53,840 nt of DNA from Naasia sp. (GTDB lineage Bacteria > Actinomycetota > Actinomycetes > Actinomycetales > Microbacteriaceae), in the NCBI GenBank assembly GCA_025463675.1, contig JAODAX010000071.1:1-53840 (forward strand). Reading direction: 5' to 3'. The translations under genes were made by a program, and so were the position numbers. Positions 10,119 through 18,053 of the stretch are shown in pieces; within the stretch, counting starts at the first letter, position 1; every line of letters starts with the position of its first letter. Below the pieces are notes generated by a model. That model saw nothing but the letters and a program-made list of their open reading frames with translations, was not told the origin of the DNA and did not search any database.

Positions 10119-11239
10119 CGGAGCGCCTCCCGGCGCGTGGAGTGGATGGGTCCGTCGAGCTCGCGGAGCGGTCGCGCGCTCGCGCCCCGCCGGGCGGCGA
10201 GCACCTCGGCGAGAATCGCCACCGCCGTCTCCTCGGGCGTGCTCGCCCCGAGATCGAGGCCGATCGGGGAATGCAGGCGGGCCAGCGCGTCCTCGTCCAC
10301 ACCCGCCGCCCGCAGCCCCGCGAGACGACGCTCGTGCGTGCGGCGGGACCCGAGAGCGCCGACGAAGCCGGCGGGCGAGTCGAGCGCCTCCCGGAGCACC
10401 GGCACATCGAAGCGGTCGTCGTGGCTCAGCACGCAGACAACGGCTCGGGCGTCGAGGGCGAGGCCCGCGAGGTAGAGCTGCGGCCACTCGACCACCACCT
10501 CGTGCGCGGCGGGGAACCGCTCCGCCGTCGCGAACACCGGGCGGGCGTCGCAGACCGTCACGGAGTAGCCGAGCGAACGCGCGGCTGCGGAGAGCGCTGC
10601 GGCGTACTCGACAGCGCCGATGAGCACCATCCGCGGCGCGGGCCGGCTCGTCTCGACGAGCAGCGTCAGCGTCTCGGCCCCGCACGCGAGGTGCAGCTCG
10701 CCCGTGCGGCCGGCCGTGAACCAGCCGTCGACCTCGGCGCGCACCCGGTCCAGAGTCAGCTCTGCGAAACCCGCTGCGCCGAGCTCGATCTGCTCCAGGT
10801 CACCGGGAAGCCCGCACCCCTCGCCGGCTGCGGCGCTCCTGCCGAGCAGCCCGCGGGGACCGGCGGCGACGGTCGCGATGCCGGCCGACCGCCCGGCGAG
10901 CGCCGCCCGCAGCTCGGCGCGGACCGCCTCCCCAGCGAGCTCGGCGATCACCACGTCGAGCACGCCGCCGCAGGACAGGCCAACGGCGAACGCGTCGTCG
11001 TCGGAGAAGCCGAACCGCGCGGACTCCGCCGCCCCGGTGCTCAGCACCCGCTCGCACGCCTCGACGGCGGCGCCTTCGACGCAGCCGCCCGAGATGCTGC
11101 CGAGGACCCGGCCGTGGGCGAGCGCCATCGAGGTGCCGACCGTGCGCGGCGCGCTGCCGGTGACGGCCGAGACGGTCGCCACCGCGACGGGACCGCCCGC
11201 GTCGAGCGCCGCGAGCAGCCGGTCGGCGATCTCGAGCAT
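10115..11239 (-). CDS. xdhC: XdhC/CoxI family molybdenum-cofactor accessory protein
   Basis: This 374-aa protein is not a subunit of xanthine dehydrogenase. Its family binds molybdopterin, helps its sulfuration and inserts it into the apoenzyme. The N-terminal CoxI domain shows [15 protein letters not shown]; the C-terminal Rossmann-like domain shows '[14 protein letters not shown]' and '[12 protein letters not shown]'. It is the first gene of the minus-strand operon that ends with the dehydrogenase. Start ATG 11239 has GGAGGG about 7 nt upstream. Confidence 0.88.
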   Translation of the reverse strand: MLEIADRLLAALDAGGPVAVATVSAVTGSAPRTVGTSMALAHGRVLGSISGGCVEGAAVEACERVLSTGAAESARFGFSDDDAFAVGLSCGGVLDVVIAELAGEAVRAELRAALAGRSAGIATVAAGPRGLLGRSAAAGEGCGLPGDLEQIELGAAGFAELTLDRVRAEVDGWFTAGRTGELHLACGAETLTLLVETSRPAPRMVLIGAVEYAAALSAAARSLGYSVTVCDARPVFATAERFPAAHEVVVEWPQLYLAGLALDARAVVCVLSHDDRFDVPVLREALDSPAGFVGALGSRRTHERRLAGLRAAGVDEDALARLHSPIGLDLGASTPEETAVAILAEVLAARRGASARPLRELDGPIHSTRREALR

Positions 11240-11432
11240 GGGCCGTCCCTCCGATAGCGGCGCTCTCTCGGCGACGCGCGTGCAGGTCACGCTAGACGCC
11301 GCATGTTTCCAGGAGGTTCCGGGAACGGCCTCGCGCACGGCCGCCGGGTTGCGCGGCACCGCCCCGGCGCTGATTGAATGCGAAGGCGCACGGCTGTGCG
11401 GAGCGGGCAGACCCGCAGGAAGAAGGTTCCGC
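11240..11432. promoter_or_regulatory. Divergent control region between xdhC and allB
   Basis: This 193-bp gap separates the leftward xdh operon from the rightward allB operon and must hold both promoters. At 11305-11320 it contains GTTTC-N6-GTTCC, which on the minus strand reads GGAAC-N6-GAAAC, close to a GlnR pair. At 11316-11326 lies a perfect inverted repeat GTTCC-G-GGAAC. Either could be the operator of a shared regulator. I could not fix the -10 boxes. Confidence 0.4.
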
Positions 11433-12767
11433 GTGCCCCGGCTCGACCTCGTCATCGCGGGCCGCCGCGTCCTCGTCGACGGCGCCCTGCGCGAGGCGGA
11501 GGTCGGCATCGCCGAGGGCCGGATCGTCGCGGTGGAAGCGCTCGGCGCCGGCCTCGACGGCCACGACCTGCTGGTCCTCGGCGACGACGAGCTGCTGCTG
11601 CCCGGACTTGTCGACACCCACGTGCACATCAACGAGCCGGGCCGCACCGAGTGGGAGGGCTTCGCGGCGGCCACCCGGGCGGCCGCCGCCGGAGGCGTCA
11701 CCACCCTCCTCGACATGCCGCTGAACTCCATCCCGCCGACCATCGACCCGGGCGCGCTCGAGGCGAAGCGCCTCGCCGCCGGCTCGGCGGTGGTGGTGGA
11801 CGTCGGCTTCTGGGGCGGCGCGATCCCGTCGAACCTGGGACGGCTCGCCGAGCTGCACGACGCCGGGGTGTTCGGGTTCAAGGCGTTCCTGGCGCCCAGC
11901 GGCGTCGATGAGTTCCCGCACCTCGACCGGGAGCAGCTGAACCGGGCGCTCGAGGAGATCGCCGGGTTCGGCGGGCTGCTGATCGTGCACGCAGAGGACC
12001 CGGGGGTGCTCGACGCGAGCGTCAACGGCGGCGGTCGGGACTACGCCCGCTTCGTCGCGTCCCGCCCGCCCGCCGCCGAGACGACGGCCATCGCCGCGGT
12101 GATCGACGGCGTGCGCCGCACGGGCGCGCGGGCCCACATCCTGCACCTCTCGGCGGCGGATGCCCTGCCGCTGATCGCGGCCGCGAAGACGGAGGGCCTG
12201 CCGATCACTGCCGAGACCTGCCCGCACTACCTCACCCTCGACGCCGGCTCCATCCCGGATGGCGCCACCGAGTACAAGTGCTGCCCGCCGATCCGCGACG
12301 CCGCGAACCGGGATGCGCTCTGGGCGGCTCTCGCCGACGGGACCATCGACCTCGTCGTCTCCGATCACTCGCCCAGCACCCCCGAGCGGAAGTTCGCCGG
12401 GGACGGCGACTTCGCCGTCGCCTGGGGCGGCATCGCCGGCCTGCAGCTGGGCCTCCCCGCGGTGTGGACGGAGGCCGGCCGGCGGGGCGTGCCGCTCGAG
12501 CGCGTGGTCGGTTGGATGGCCGAGGCACCCGCGCGGTTCGCGGGCCTGGACCGGAAAGGCCGCATCGCTCCGGGCGCCGACGCCGACCTCGCGGTGTTCG
12601 CGCCCGACGAGAGGTTCGCGGTGCGGGCGGCGGAGCTGCTGCACCGCAACCCGGTGAGCGCCTACGACGGTCGGACCCTGACCGGGCGCGTGCGGCAGAC
12701 GTACCTCGCCGGGGTTCTCGTCGACCCGGACGCGCGCACCGGACGGCTGCTGGAGCGGCCCCGATGA
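11433..12767 (+). CDS. allB: Allantoinase
   Basis: This 444-aa cyclic amidohydrolase opens the hydantoin ring of allantoin to give allantoate. It shows the metal motif [11 protein letters not shown] (His63 and His65), the carbamylated-lysine segment '[10 protein letters not shown]', metal histidines in 'VHAEDP' and 'HILHLS', and the catalytic 'VVSDHSPS'. The signature '[12 protein letters not shown]' is typical of AllB rather than dihydroorotase or hydantoinase. I chose GTG 11433 because AGGAAGAAGG precedes it; the frame is open further upstream without coding character. Its stop overlaps the next start (ATGA). Confidence 0.92.
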   Translation: MPRLDLVIAGRRVLVDGALREAEVGIAEGRIVAVEALGAGLDGHDLLVLGDDELLLPGLVDTHVHINEPGRTEWEGFAAATRAAAAGGVTTLLDMPLNSIPPTIDPGALEAKRLAAGSAVVVDVGFWGGAIPSNLGRLAELHDAGVFGFKAFLAPSGVDEFPHLDREQLNRALEEIAGFGGLLIVHAEDPGVLDASVNGGGRDYARFVASRPPAAETTAIAAVIDGVRRTGARAHILHLSAADALPLIAAAKTEGLPITAETCPHYLTLDAGSIPDGATEYKCCPPIRDAANRDALWAALADGTIDLVVSDHSPSTPERKFAGDGDFAVAWGGIAGLQLGLPAVWTEAGRRGVPLERVVGWMAEAPARFAGLDRKGRIAPGADADLAVFAPDERFAVRAAELLHRNPVSAYDGRTLTGRVRQTYLAGVLVDPDARTGRLLERPR

Positions 12768-13317
12768 CCGCGCCGGAGTACCCGATCCGCACCGAGCGGC
12801 TCCTGCTGCGGCCGTTGACGCCAGCCGACCGGCACGACCTGCACGCCTACCGGTCGATCCCGGCGGTGTGCCGCTACGTTCCGTTCCAGCCGATGGACCC
12901 CGACGAGATCGACAAGCGGCTTGCGGGCATGTGGGCCTCCGGCGAGCTGCCGGAGGCGGGCGGAAACCTGACCCTGGGGGTGGAGGCCGACGGCCGCGTC
13001 GTCGGCGACGTCATCCTGATGCGCCCCGCCGAGCCGGAGGGCACCGCCGAGATCGGCTACGTCTTCGCCCCCGAGGCGGCCGGCCGCGGCTACGCCACCG
13101 AGGCGTCGCGCTCCTCGGCCTCGCCTTCGATGACCTGCGCATGCACCGGGTGATCGGCCGCCTCGACGCCCGCAACGCACCCTCCGCCCGCGTCCTCGAG
13201 CGGCTCGGCCTGCGCCGCGAAGGGCACTTCGTCGAGGACGACTGGTGCAAGGGCGAGTGGACCGACAGCCTGCTGTACGCGATGCTCGACCGCGAATGGG
13301 CGGACCGGGCGCGGTAA
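12764..13317 (+). pseudogene. GNAT N-acetyltransferase with a frameshift
   Basis: The first part (from ATG 12764) reads as a RimJ/RimL-type acetyltransferase: 'TERLLLRPLTPADRHDLHAY' at the start and the acetyl-CoA segment 'AAGRGYATEA'. Near 13105-13115 the homology jumps one frame and continues as 'VALLGLAFDDLRMHRVIGRL', 'NAPSARVLERLGLRREG' and 'DREWADRAR' up to the stop at 13317. Restoring one base in the GCGTCGCG context would give an uninterrupted protein of about 184 aa, the normal family length. It is either a one-base deletion or a sequencing error. It sits between allB and uricase with an ATGA overlap, so the intact form would be co-translated with the pathway. Confidence 0.8.
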
Positions 13318-13351
13318 CACCCCCGACACACGCCTCTGGGAGACTCCGGGA

Positions 13352-14251
13352 ATGGCGATCGTGCTCGGACCCCATCAGTACGGCAAGGCCGAGACGCGGC
13401 TCGTCCGCTTCACCCGCGACTCGCCCCGCCACCAGATCGTCGACCTCAACGTGACGACGGCGCTGCGCGGGGACTTCAGCGCCGCGCACCTGGTCGGCGA
13501 CCAGACGACGGTGCTGCCGACCGACACCCAGAAGAACTCCGCGTACGTGTGGGCGAAGACGACCCCCGTTGACCCGATCGAGGAGTACGGGCTGGCGCTC
13601 GCCCGGCACTTCACCGGCGAGGTGGAGCCGGTCGAGGCGGCCCGCATCGAGATCGAGCGGTTCGGCTGGTCCCGCGCGGTCGTCGACGGCGCCGAGCACG
13701 ACCACACCTGGGTGCGCAGCGGCCAGGAGGTGCGCACCGCCGCGGTGACGGTCGAGCCCGGCGGCGAGCACGTGGTGCAGGGCCTCAAGGACCTCGTGCT
13801 GCTCAAGTCGACGGGCTCCGCATTCCGGGACTTCCTCGTCGACGAGTACACGACCCTCGCCCCGACCGACGACCGGGTGATGGCCACCTCCCTCGTCGCC
13901 CAGTGGCGGCTGAGCGGGGATCTCGCCGGCATCGACTGGAACGGGATGTACGACGGGGTGAAGGCGGCGATGGTCGCCCAGTTCGCGGGCGTGCACTCGC
14001 TGGCGCTGCAGCAGACGCTGTGGCACATGGGTCGCGCGGCGCTCGAGGCGTACCCGCAGATCGCCGAGCTGCGCCTCGCGGCGCCCAACAAGCACCACTT
14101 CCTCGTCGACTTCACGCCGTTCGGGCTCAGCAACGACGGCGAGGTGTTCCACGCCGACGACCGGCCGTACGGGCTGATCCAGGCGAGCGTGCTGCGCGAC
14201 GACGCCCCGCCCGCCCGCGGCGCCTGGCGCAGCTCGGCGGGACTCGCGTGA
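13352..14251 (+). CDS. uox: Uricase (urate oxidase, cofactor-free)
   Basis: This 299-aa enzyme oxidises urate to 5-hydroxyisourate with release of hydrogen peroxide, without metal or flavin. Hallmarks are the N-terminal 'HQYGKAETRLVR' with catalytic Lys12, the 'PTDTQKNSAYVWAK' block (residues 56-69) that contributes the Thr of the catalytic dyad, and the later 'KDLVLLKSTGSAF' and 'PNKHHFLVDFTPFG' blocks. Length fits the single-domain family. ATG 13352 has GGGAG upstream. The stop overlaps the guanine deaminase start (GTGA). Confidence 0.95.
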   Translation: MAIVLGPHQYGKAETRLVRFTRDSPRHQIVDLNVTTALRGDFSAAHLVGDQTTVLPTDTQKNSAYVWAKTTPVDPIEEYGLALARHFTGEVEPVEAARIEIERFGWSRAVVDGAEHDHTWVRSGQEVRTAAVTVEPGGEHVVQGLKDLVLLKSTGSAFRDFLVDEYTTLAPTDDRVMATSLVAQWRLSGDLAGIDWNGMYDGVKAAMVAQFAGVHSLALQQTLWHMGRAALEAYPQIAELRLAAPNKHHFLVDFTPFGLSNDGEVFHADDRPYGLIQASVLRDDAPPARGAWRSSAGLA

Positions 14252-14721
14252 CCGCCGCGGACGGCGCCTGGCTCGCCCACGCGGTCGACCTCGCGGTTGC
14301 GAACGTCGACGACGGCGGCGGGCCCTTCGGCGCGCTCATCGTGCGGGACGGCGCGCTGCTCGCGACCGGCCAGAACCGCGTGACGCGGGACCTCGATCCG
14401 ACCGCGCATGCCGAGGTGCAGGCGATCCGCGCCGCGTGCTTCGCGGTCGGCGACTTCGCGCTGCCGGGCAGCACCCTGTACACCTCGTGCGAGCCGTGCC
14501 CGCTGTGCCTGTCGGCGGCGCTCTGGGCGCGGATCGACCGCATCGTGTACGCCGCCGACCGGCACGACGCCGCCCGCGGCGGCTTCGACGACCGCGAGTT
14601 CTACGAGCTGTTCGGCCGCGACCGGTCGGAGTGGCACGTGCGGATCGACGCGCTCCGCATCGACGCGGCCCCCGCCCCGTTCGACGCGTGGCTCGCCGTG
14701 GACGGCCGCACCGACTACTGA
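14248..14721 (+). CDS. guaD: Guanine deaminase (cytidine-deaminase fold)
   Basis: This 157-aa zinc deaminase converts guanine to xanthine. The Zn site is HAE at residues 54-56 (His54, catalytic Glu56) with PCPLC supplying Cys84 and Cys87. The C-terminal 'GGFDDREFYELFGRD' followed by a terminal Tyr matches the Bacillus subtilis GuaD type, whose C-terminus closes the active site, rather than a tRNA adenosine or dCMP deaminase. It is coupled to uricase by a 4-bp overlap and ends the allB operon. Confidence 0.88.
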   Translation: MTAADGAWLAHAVDLAVANVDDGGGPFGALIVRDGALLATGQNRVTRDLDPTAHAEVQAIRAACFAVGDFALPGSTLYTSCEPCPLCLSAALWARIDRIVYAADRHDAARGGFDDREFYELFGRDRSEWHVRIDALRIDAAPAPFDAWLAVDGRTDY

Positions 14722-14730
14722 CGCACTCTC

Positions 14731-14831
14731 ACCGCGTTCCGCCGAACGCGGTACGAGGCACCGAGCGCGGTAGGTGCACACACCGCGTTCGGTGTTTCGT
14801 ACCGCGCAGAGTGGTGCACGCACCGCGTTCG
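14731..14831. repeat. Intergenic palindromic repeat cluster
   Basis: The gap between the convergent guaD and HIU hydrolase genes is filled with inverted repeats. A 9-bp stem ACCGCGTTC / GAACGCGGT lies at 14731-14752. A larger imperfect palindrome of 58 bp follows, with two 32-bp arms (14748-14779 and 14774-14805) centred on GTGCAC and differing at five positions. A third partial copy of GTGCAC-N2-ACCGCGTTCG lies at 14814-14831. It may act as a bidirectional terminator and looks like a dispersed element. Confidence 0.75.
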
Positions 14832-14871
14832 ACGGGGCGTCTGCGACGGCGTGCGGGGGGCGGAGCGGCGC

Positions 14872-15204
14872 TCAGCTGCCGCGGTAGGTGGAGTATGCGA
14901 AGGGGCTCAGCAGGAGGGGCACGTGGTAGTGATCGGGCCCGGTCACCTCGAACACGAGCACCACCTCCGGGTAGAAGCTCTCGCGGCCCGCGGCGGCGAA
15001 ATAGTCGCCCGTGGCGAAGGTGAGCCGGTAGACGCCGGGGTCGACCAGCGCGGGTCCCAGTTCACGGAGGCGGCCGTCGGCGTCGGTCTCGCCCTTGCCG
15101 ACGGCGGACCAGCCGTCCGGGGTCAGCCACTGCAGCGCCGCGGTGACGCCGGCAGCCGGGCGTCCGAGCGCCGCGTCCAGGACATGAGTGGTGATCTGGC
15201 TCAT
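14872..15204 (-). CDS. uraH: 5-Hydroxyisourate hydrolase
   Basis: This 110-aa transthyretin-like protein hydrolyses 5-hydroxyisourate to OHCU. The N-terminal 'ITTHVLDAALGRPA' carries the catalytic His7, and the C-terminal tetrapeptide YRGS is the classic signature that separates these enzymes from transthyretin. Length is normal. It overlaps the OHCU decarboxylase gene by 4 bp and thus forms a two-gene operon for the two steps after uricase. Confidence 0.95.
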   Translation of the reverse strand: MSQITTHVLDAALGRPAAGVTAALQWLTPDGWSAVGKGETDADGRLRELGPALVDPGVYRLTFATGDYFAAAGRESFYPEVVLVFEVTGPDHYHVPLLLSPFAYSTYRGS

Positions 15205-15692
15205 GCCGCCTCCTCCGCGAACAGCGCCCGCAGGCGCAGCGTCATGATCTGCCGCAGCTGCTCCTTCGCCTCCTCGGCTTCCTCCTCCGGGCAGTTGGTG
15301 AGGCGGCGCTGGAGCTCGTCCGCCATGTCCTGGCCGGTGCGACCGGCCGCCCGGATCAGGAACACGCGGCCGAACCGCTCCTCGTACACCCGGTTGCCGC
15401 GGACGATCGCCGCGTCGACACCTTCTGCCGCCGCGTCCAGGCCACCCTGCTCTCCACGGGACAGAGCGGCCGACGTGCCGTCGCCGGTCGGCTGCTCCCC
15501 GATGCGCGGGTGATGCGCGACCGCCTCGTCCAACTCCGCGTCGGTGAGGGCGGTGGCGGCGTCGACGGCGGTCGTGATGAGGGCGTCGAGGTCCGGGAAC
15601 GGCGCACGGGCGGCGACCTCGTCGACGAAGCGCGTCACGCCGAGGGCGGCGGTGAGCCGCTGCCGCAGTTCGCTGTCCGGAACGTCGATCAC
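15201..15692 (-). CDS. uraD: OHCU decarboxylase
   Basis: This 163-aa all-helical enzyme decarboxylates 2-oxo-4-hydroxy-4-carboxy-5-ureidoimidazoline to S-allantoin. The family motif HPRIGEQ carries the catalytic His, and the 'NRVYEERFGRVFLIRAAGR' block and the helical C-terminus 'EEEAEEAKEQLRQIMTLRL' are typical. GTG 15692 has GGGAGGAG about 6 nt upstream. A TACAGT box on the minus strand (15718-15723) is a good -10 for this operon. Confidence 0.94.
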   Translation of the reverse strand: MIDVPDSELRQRLTAALGVTRFVDEVAARAPFPDLDALITTAVDAATALTDAELDEAVAHHPRIGEQPTGDGTSAALSRGEQGGLDAAAEGVDAAIVRGNRVYEERFGRVFLIRAAGRTGQDMADELQRRLTNCPEEEAEEAKEQLRQIMTLRLRALFAEEAA

Positions 15693-15734
15693 CGGTCTCC
15701 TCCCGCCGTGCCGTTAACTGTAGCTGTGGGCGAC
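15693..15734. promoter_or_regulatory. Short divergent promoter region uraD / mobA-like
   Basis: Only 42 bp separate uraD (leftward) from the MobA-like gene (rightward). The minus strand has TACAGT (15718-15723) at a proper distance for uraD, and a GTTAAC palindrome sits beside it (15714-15719). The rightward gene has almost no room for a leader, so its transcript is probably very short-leadered or leaderless. Confidence 0.4.
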
Positions 15735-16298
15735 ATGCGGATTCCCGGGCTGGTCCTGGCGGCCGGAGCGGGCTCCCGCTTCGGCGGCCCCAAGGTGCTC
15801 GCCGAGGACGACCGCGGGCCGTGGCTGTCGCGTTCGATCGCCGCGCTGCGACGTGGCGGCGCCGACCCGGTGATCGCCGTCTTCGGCGCCGCGGCGGAGG
15901 AGGCCGAGGACCTGCTGCCGGCGGGAGCGCAGTCGATCGTGGCCCACAATTGGCAGCAGGGCGTGAGCGCCTCGCTGCGCGCCGGGCTCGACGAGGTGAG
16001 CGAAAACCCCGACGCGGTCGCGGTGGTGGTCACCCTCGTCGACCTGCCGGCGATGCCCGCTGCCGCGGTCGCCCGACTTCTCGCCCCGCCCCTGACCGAC
16101 GCCACCCTGCGTCAGGCGGTGTACGACGGCCGGCCGGGGCACCCGGTGGTTCTCGGTCGTGGCCACTGGCCACGACTCATCCAGACTCTGAGCGGCGACA
16201 CCGGCGCCCGACCCTACCTGGTCGCCTCCGGCGTCGAGGAGGTCGAATGCGGCGACCTCTGGCCCGGCGACGACGTGGACAGGCCACGCCGCGCCTGA
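15735..16298 (+). CDS. MobA/MocA-like molybdopterin nucleotidyltransferase
   Basis: This 187-aa protein has the nucleotide-binding start 'LVLAAGAGSRFGGPK', the metal-binding 'VTLVDLPAMP' and the 'GRPGHPVVLGRGHW' block of the MocA/CoxC-like branch, which joins CMP to molybdopterin. It probably prepares the cofactor for the purine hydroxylase encoded nearby, together with XdhC. Start ATG 15735 is preferred; GTG 15726 in the same frame is possible. Neither has a strong ribosome binding site. It is transcribed away from uraD. Confidence 0.8.
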   Translation: MRIPGLVLAAGAGSRFGGPKVLAEDDRGPWLSRSIAALRRGGADPVIAVFGAAAEEAEDLLPAGAQSIVAHNWQQGVSASLRAGLDEVSENPDAVAVVVTLVDLPAMPAAAVARLLAPPLTDATLRQAVYDGRPGHPVVLGRGHWPRLIQTLSGDTGARPYLVASGVEEVECGDLWPGDDVDRPRRA

Positions 16299-16328
16299 CC
16301 CTGCCCTGCCCTGCCCTGCCCTGCCCTG
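16299..16328. repeat. CCCTG pentanucleotide tandem repeat (six copies)
   Basis: Six exact copies of CCCTG follow directly on the stop codon of the MobA-like gene. They lie outside coding sequence, in the 62-bp gap before the convergent SufU-like remnant. A repeat of this kind is prone to slippage; it has no obvious function. Confidence 0.9.
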
Positions 16329-16360
16329 CGGGCAAGGTGGGCGCCTGTTGAGGGCAAGGG

Positions 16361-16821
16361 TCAGCGGGCGGCGAGGGCCGCGGCGCGCCACGCGAGGAGG
16401 GCACAACCGGCGCCCAGCGGATAGCGGCCGATCCCGGGCGGGCGCCTCCACGTCGCCCAGCTGACCGCTGTCGTCCACACTGCCCGCCGCGCGCCGCTCG
16501 GCCCCGCGGTGTCCGCTGCCTCCGCAGTGTCCGCCGCCTCCTCAGTGCCGTGGACGACCCCGGCCACGCGCGTCAGGAGGCCCTCGACCTCGCCCAGGCG
16601 GCAGCCGGGCAGCACGCCCGCCAGGATGGACGGGCTCGCAGCCGAGATCTCGCAGCCCCGGCCGTCCCGCGCGTCGCCGGAGATCCGGTCGCCGTCGACC
16701 GTGAGGCGCACCGTCACCTCGTCGCCGCACGTCGGGGAGCGCAGCGTGTGCGCAGCGTGTGCGCAGCGTGTGCGCCCGGCGTGGTCGGCGAGCAGGGCAC
16801 GCGGCGCAGCTCCCGACTCAC
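16361..16821 (-). pseudogene. SufU/NifU-like iron-sulfur scaffold remnant
   Basis: Pieces of a SufU-type scaffold are recognisable in different frames, with all three metal-ligand cysteine blocks present: SPTCGDEVTVRLTVDGD, 'GRGCEISAASPSI' and 'GRYPLGAGCALLAW'. A GTG at 16821 overlaps the allC stop (GTGA) as in an intact operon, but its frame ends at a TGA after 35 codons. The N-terminal helix 'ALLADHAG' and the later 'GQLGDVEA' lie in other frames than their neighbours, so at least two indels are needed. A tandem 11-bp repeat inside the N-terminal part contributes to the shift. It may be a pseudogene, a phase-variable gene or a run of sequencing errors. Confidence 0.65.
16741..16773. repeat. 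Three tandem copies of an 11-bp unit
   Basis: The unit GCAGCGTGTGC occurs three times without interruption inside the 5' part of the SufU-like remnant. Because 11 is not a multiple of 3, each gain or loss of a unit changes the reading frame downstream. With two units the GTG at 16821 would run in frame into the 'SPTCGDEV' block. Confidence 0.9.
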
Positions 16822-18053
16822 CGCGGTTCGGGCCCGCTTGCCGCCACCGCCCGCACCGCCGCCTCGAAGGCGTCGAGCGCGACCGCGACGTCCCCGGCGG
16901 TCACCGTCTCCTCGGGGGCGTGGCTGACGCCGCCGTTGCCGCAGCGGAGGAAGAGCATCGCGAACGGCGTGGCCGCCGACACGGCGAGCCCGTCGTGGCC
17001 GGCCCGACTCCACAGCACGAAGGGGTCGGCGTCGCCGGTGGTGCGGATGCCCGCCTCAACCGCGGCACGCAGGCGCGGGTCGCAGACGGCAGCGTCGGCC
17101 CGGTAGGTCTCCGCCGCCTCCCACCGGAGCCCGCGGCGTCCGCACACCTCGCGCGCGAAGCCGTCGATGCGCTGCCACACCTCGTCGCGCCGGGCGTCCG
17201 TCTCCGCGCGGAGGTCGAGCGAGAGCCGGGCCGCGCCGGGCACCACGTTGACCCCGCCCGGCTCGACGGCGATGCGCCCGACGGTGCCGATGGTGCCGGT
17301 CTCGCGCGCGATCCGCTCCACGGCGAGGACGATCTCGCTCGCACCGACCAGGGCGTCCCGGCGACGGTCGTAGGGAGTTCCCCCGGCGTGGCCGGCGCGA
17401 CCGGTGACGGTGAGCTCGAAGCGGCGGGCGGCGGCGATGGCCGACACCGCGGCGAGCGCACGACCGGCGTCCTCCAGCTGCGGGCCCTGCTCGATGTGCA
17501 CCTCGAGGTAGCCGGCCAGCTCGTCGGCCCGCCGGCCGGCGTCCGCGATGCGGTCCGGGTCGAGCCCGAACGCGGCCGCAGCGTCGCGCAGGGCGACCCC
17601 GTCGGCGTCGACCCGCTCCGCCCACGCCGGATCCCACTGCCCGGCGAACGCCCGGGAGCCGGCGAGGGCCGTGCCGAACCGCGTGCCCTCCTCGTCGGTG
17701 AAGCCGACGACTTCCAGCGCGAACGGCAGGTCGGCGCCGCGGAGCCGGTCCGCCACCTCGATCGCGAGGAGGACGCCGAGCATGCCGTCGAACGCGCCCG
17801 CGTCCGGCACCGTGTCCAGGTGGCTGCCGAGGACGAGCGCGGGCAGCCCCGCGGCGCGGCCCTCCCGCCGCCCGATCAGGTTGCCGGCCGGGTCCTGGCG
17901 CGCCTCGAGCCCCGCCTCGCGCAGCCAGCCGGCTACCAGCGCGTTGGCGGCGGCGTGCTCGGCGCTGAGCGTGACGCGCTCGATGCCACCCGGCAGGGAG
18001 CTGAGCCGGGCGAGCAGCGCGCAGCGCTCGAGAGCGCGGACGGCGCCGGTCAC
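16818..18053 (-). CDS. allC: Allantoate amidohydrolase (M20 family)
   Basis: This 411-aa dinuclear metal hydrolase acts on allantoate, releasing ammonia, carbon dioxide and S-ureidoglycine. Metal ligands are visible in 'GSHLDTVPDAGAFDG' (His78, Asp89), 'DEEGTRFG' (Glu121, Glu122) and the C-terminal 'GNGGVSHAPEE'; the dimerisation block 'GRAGHAGGTPYDRRRD' is typical of the allantoate/carbamoyl-amino-acid branch. The GTG start at 18053 overlaps the pucG stop by 4 bp. A ureidoglycolate or N-carbamoyl amino acid hydrolase would look similar, but its place next to pucG and allB favours AllC. Confidence 0.87.
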   Translation of the reverse strand: MTGAVRALERCALLARLSSLPGGIERVTLSAEHAAANALVAGWLREAGLEARQDPAGNLIGRREGRAAGLPALVLGSHLDTVPDAGAFDGMLGVLLAIEVADRLRGADLPFALEVVGFTDEEGTRFGTALAGSRAFAGQWDPAWAERVDADGVALRDAAAAFGLDPDRIADAGRRADELAGYLEVHIEQGPQLEDAGRALAAVSAIAAARRFELTVTGRAGHAGGTPYDRRRDALVGASEIVLAVERIARETGTIGTVGRIAVEPGGVNVVPGAARLSLDLRAETDARRDEVWQRIDGFAREVCGRRGLRWEAAETYRADAAVCDPRLRAAVEAGIRTTGDADPFVLWSRAGHDGLAVSAATPFAMLFLRCGNGGVSHAPEETVTAGDVAVALDAFEAAVRAVAASGPEPR

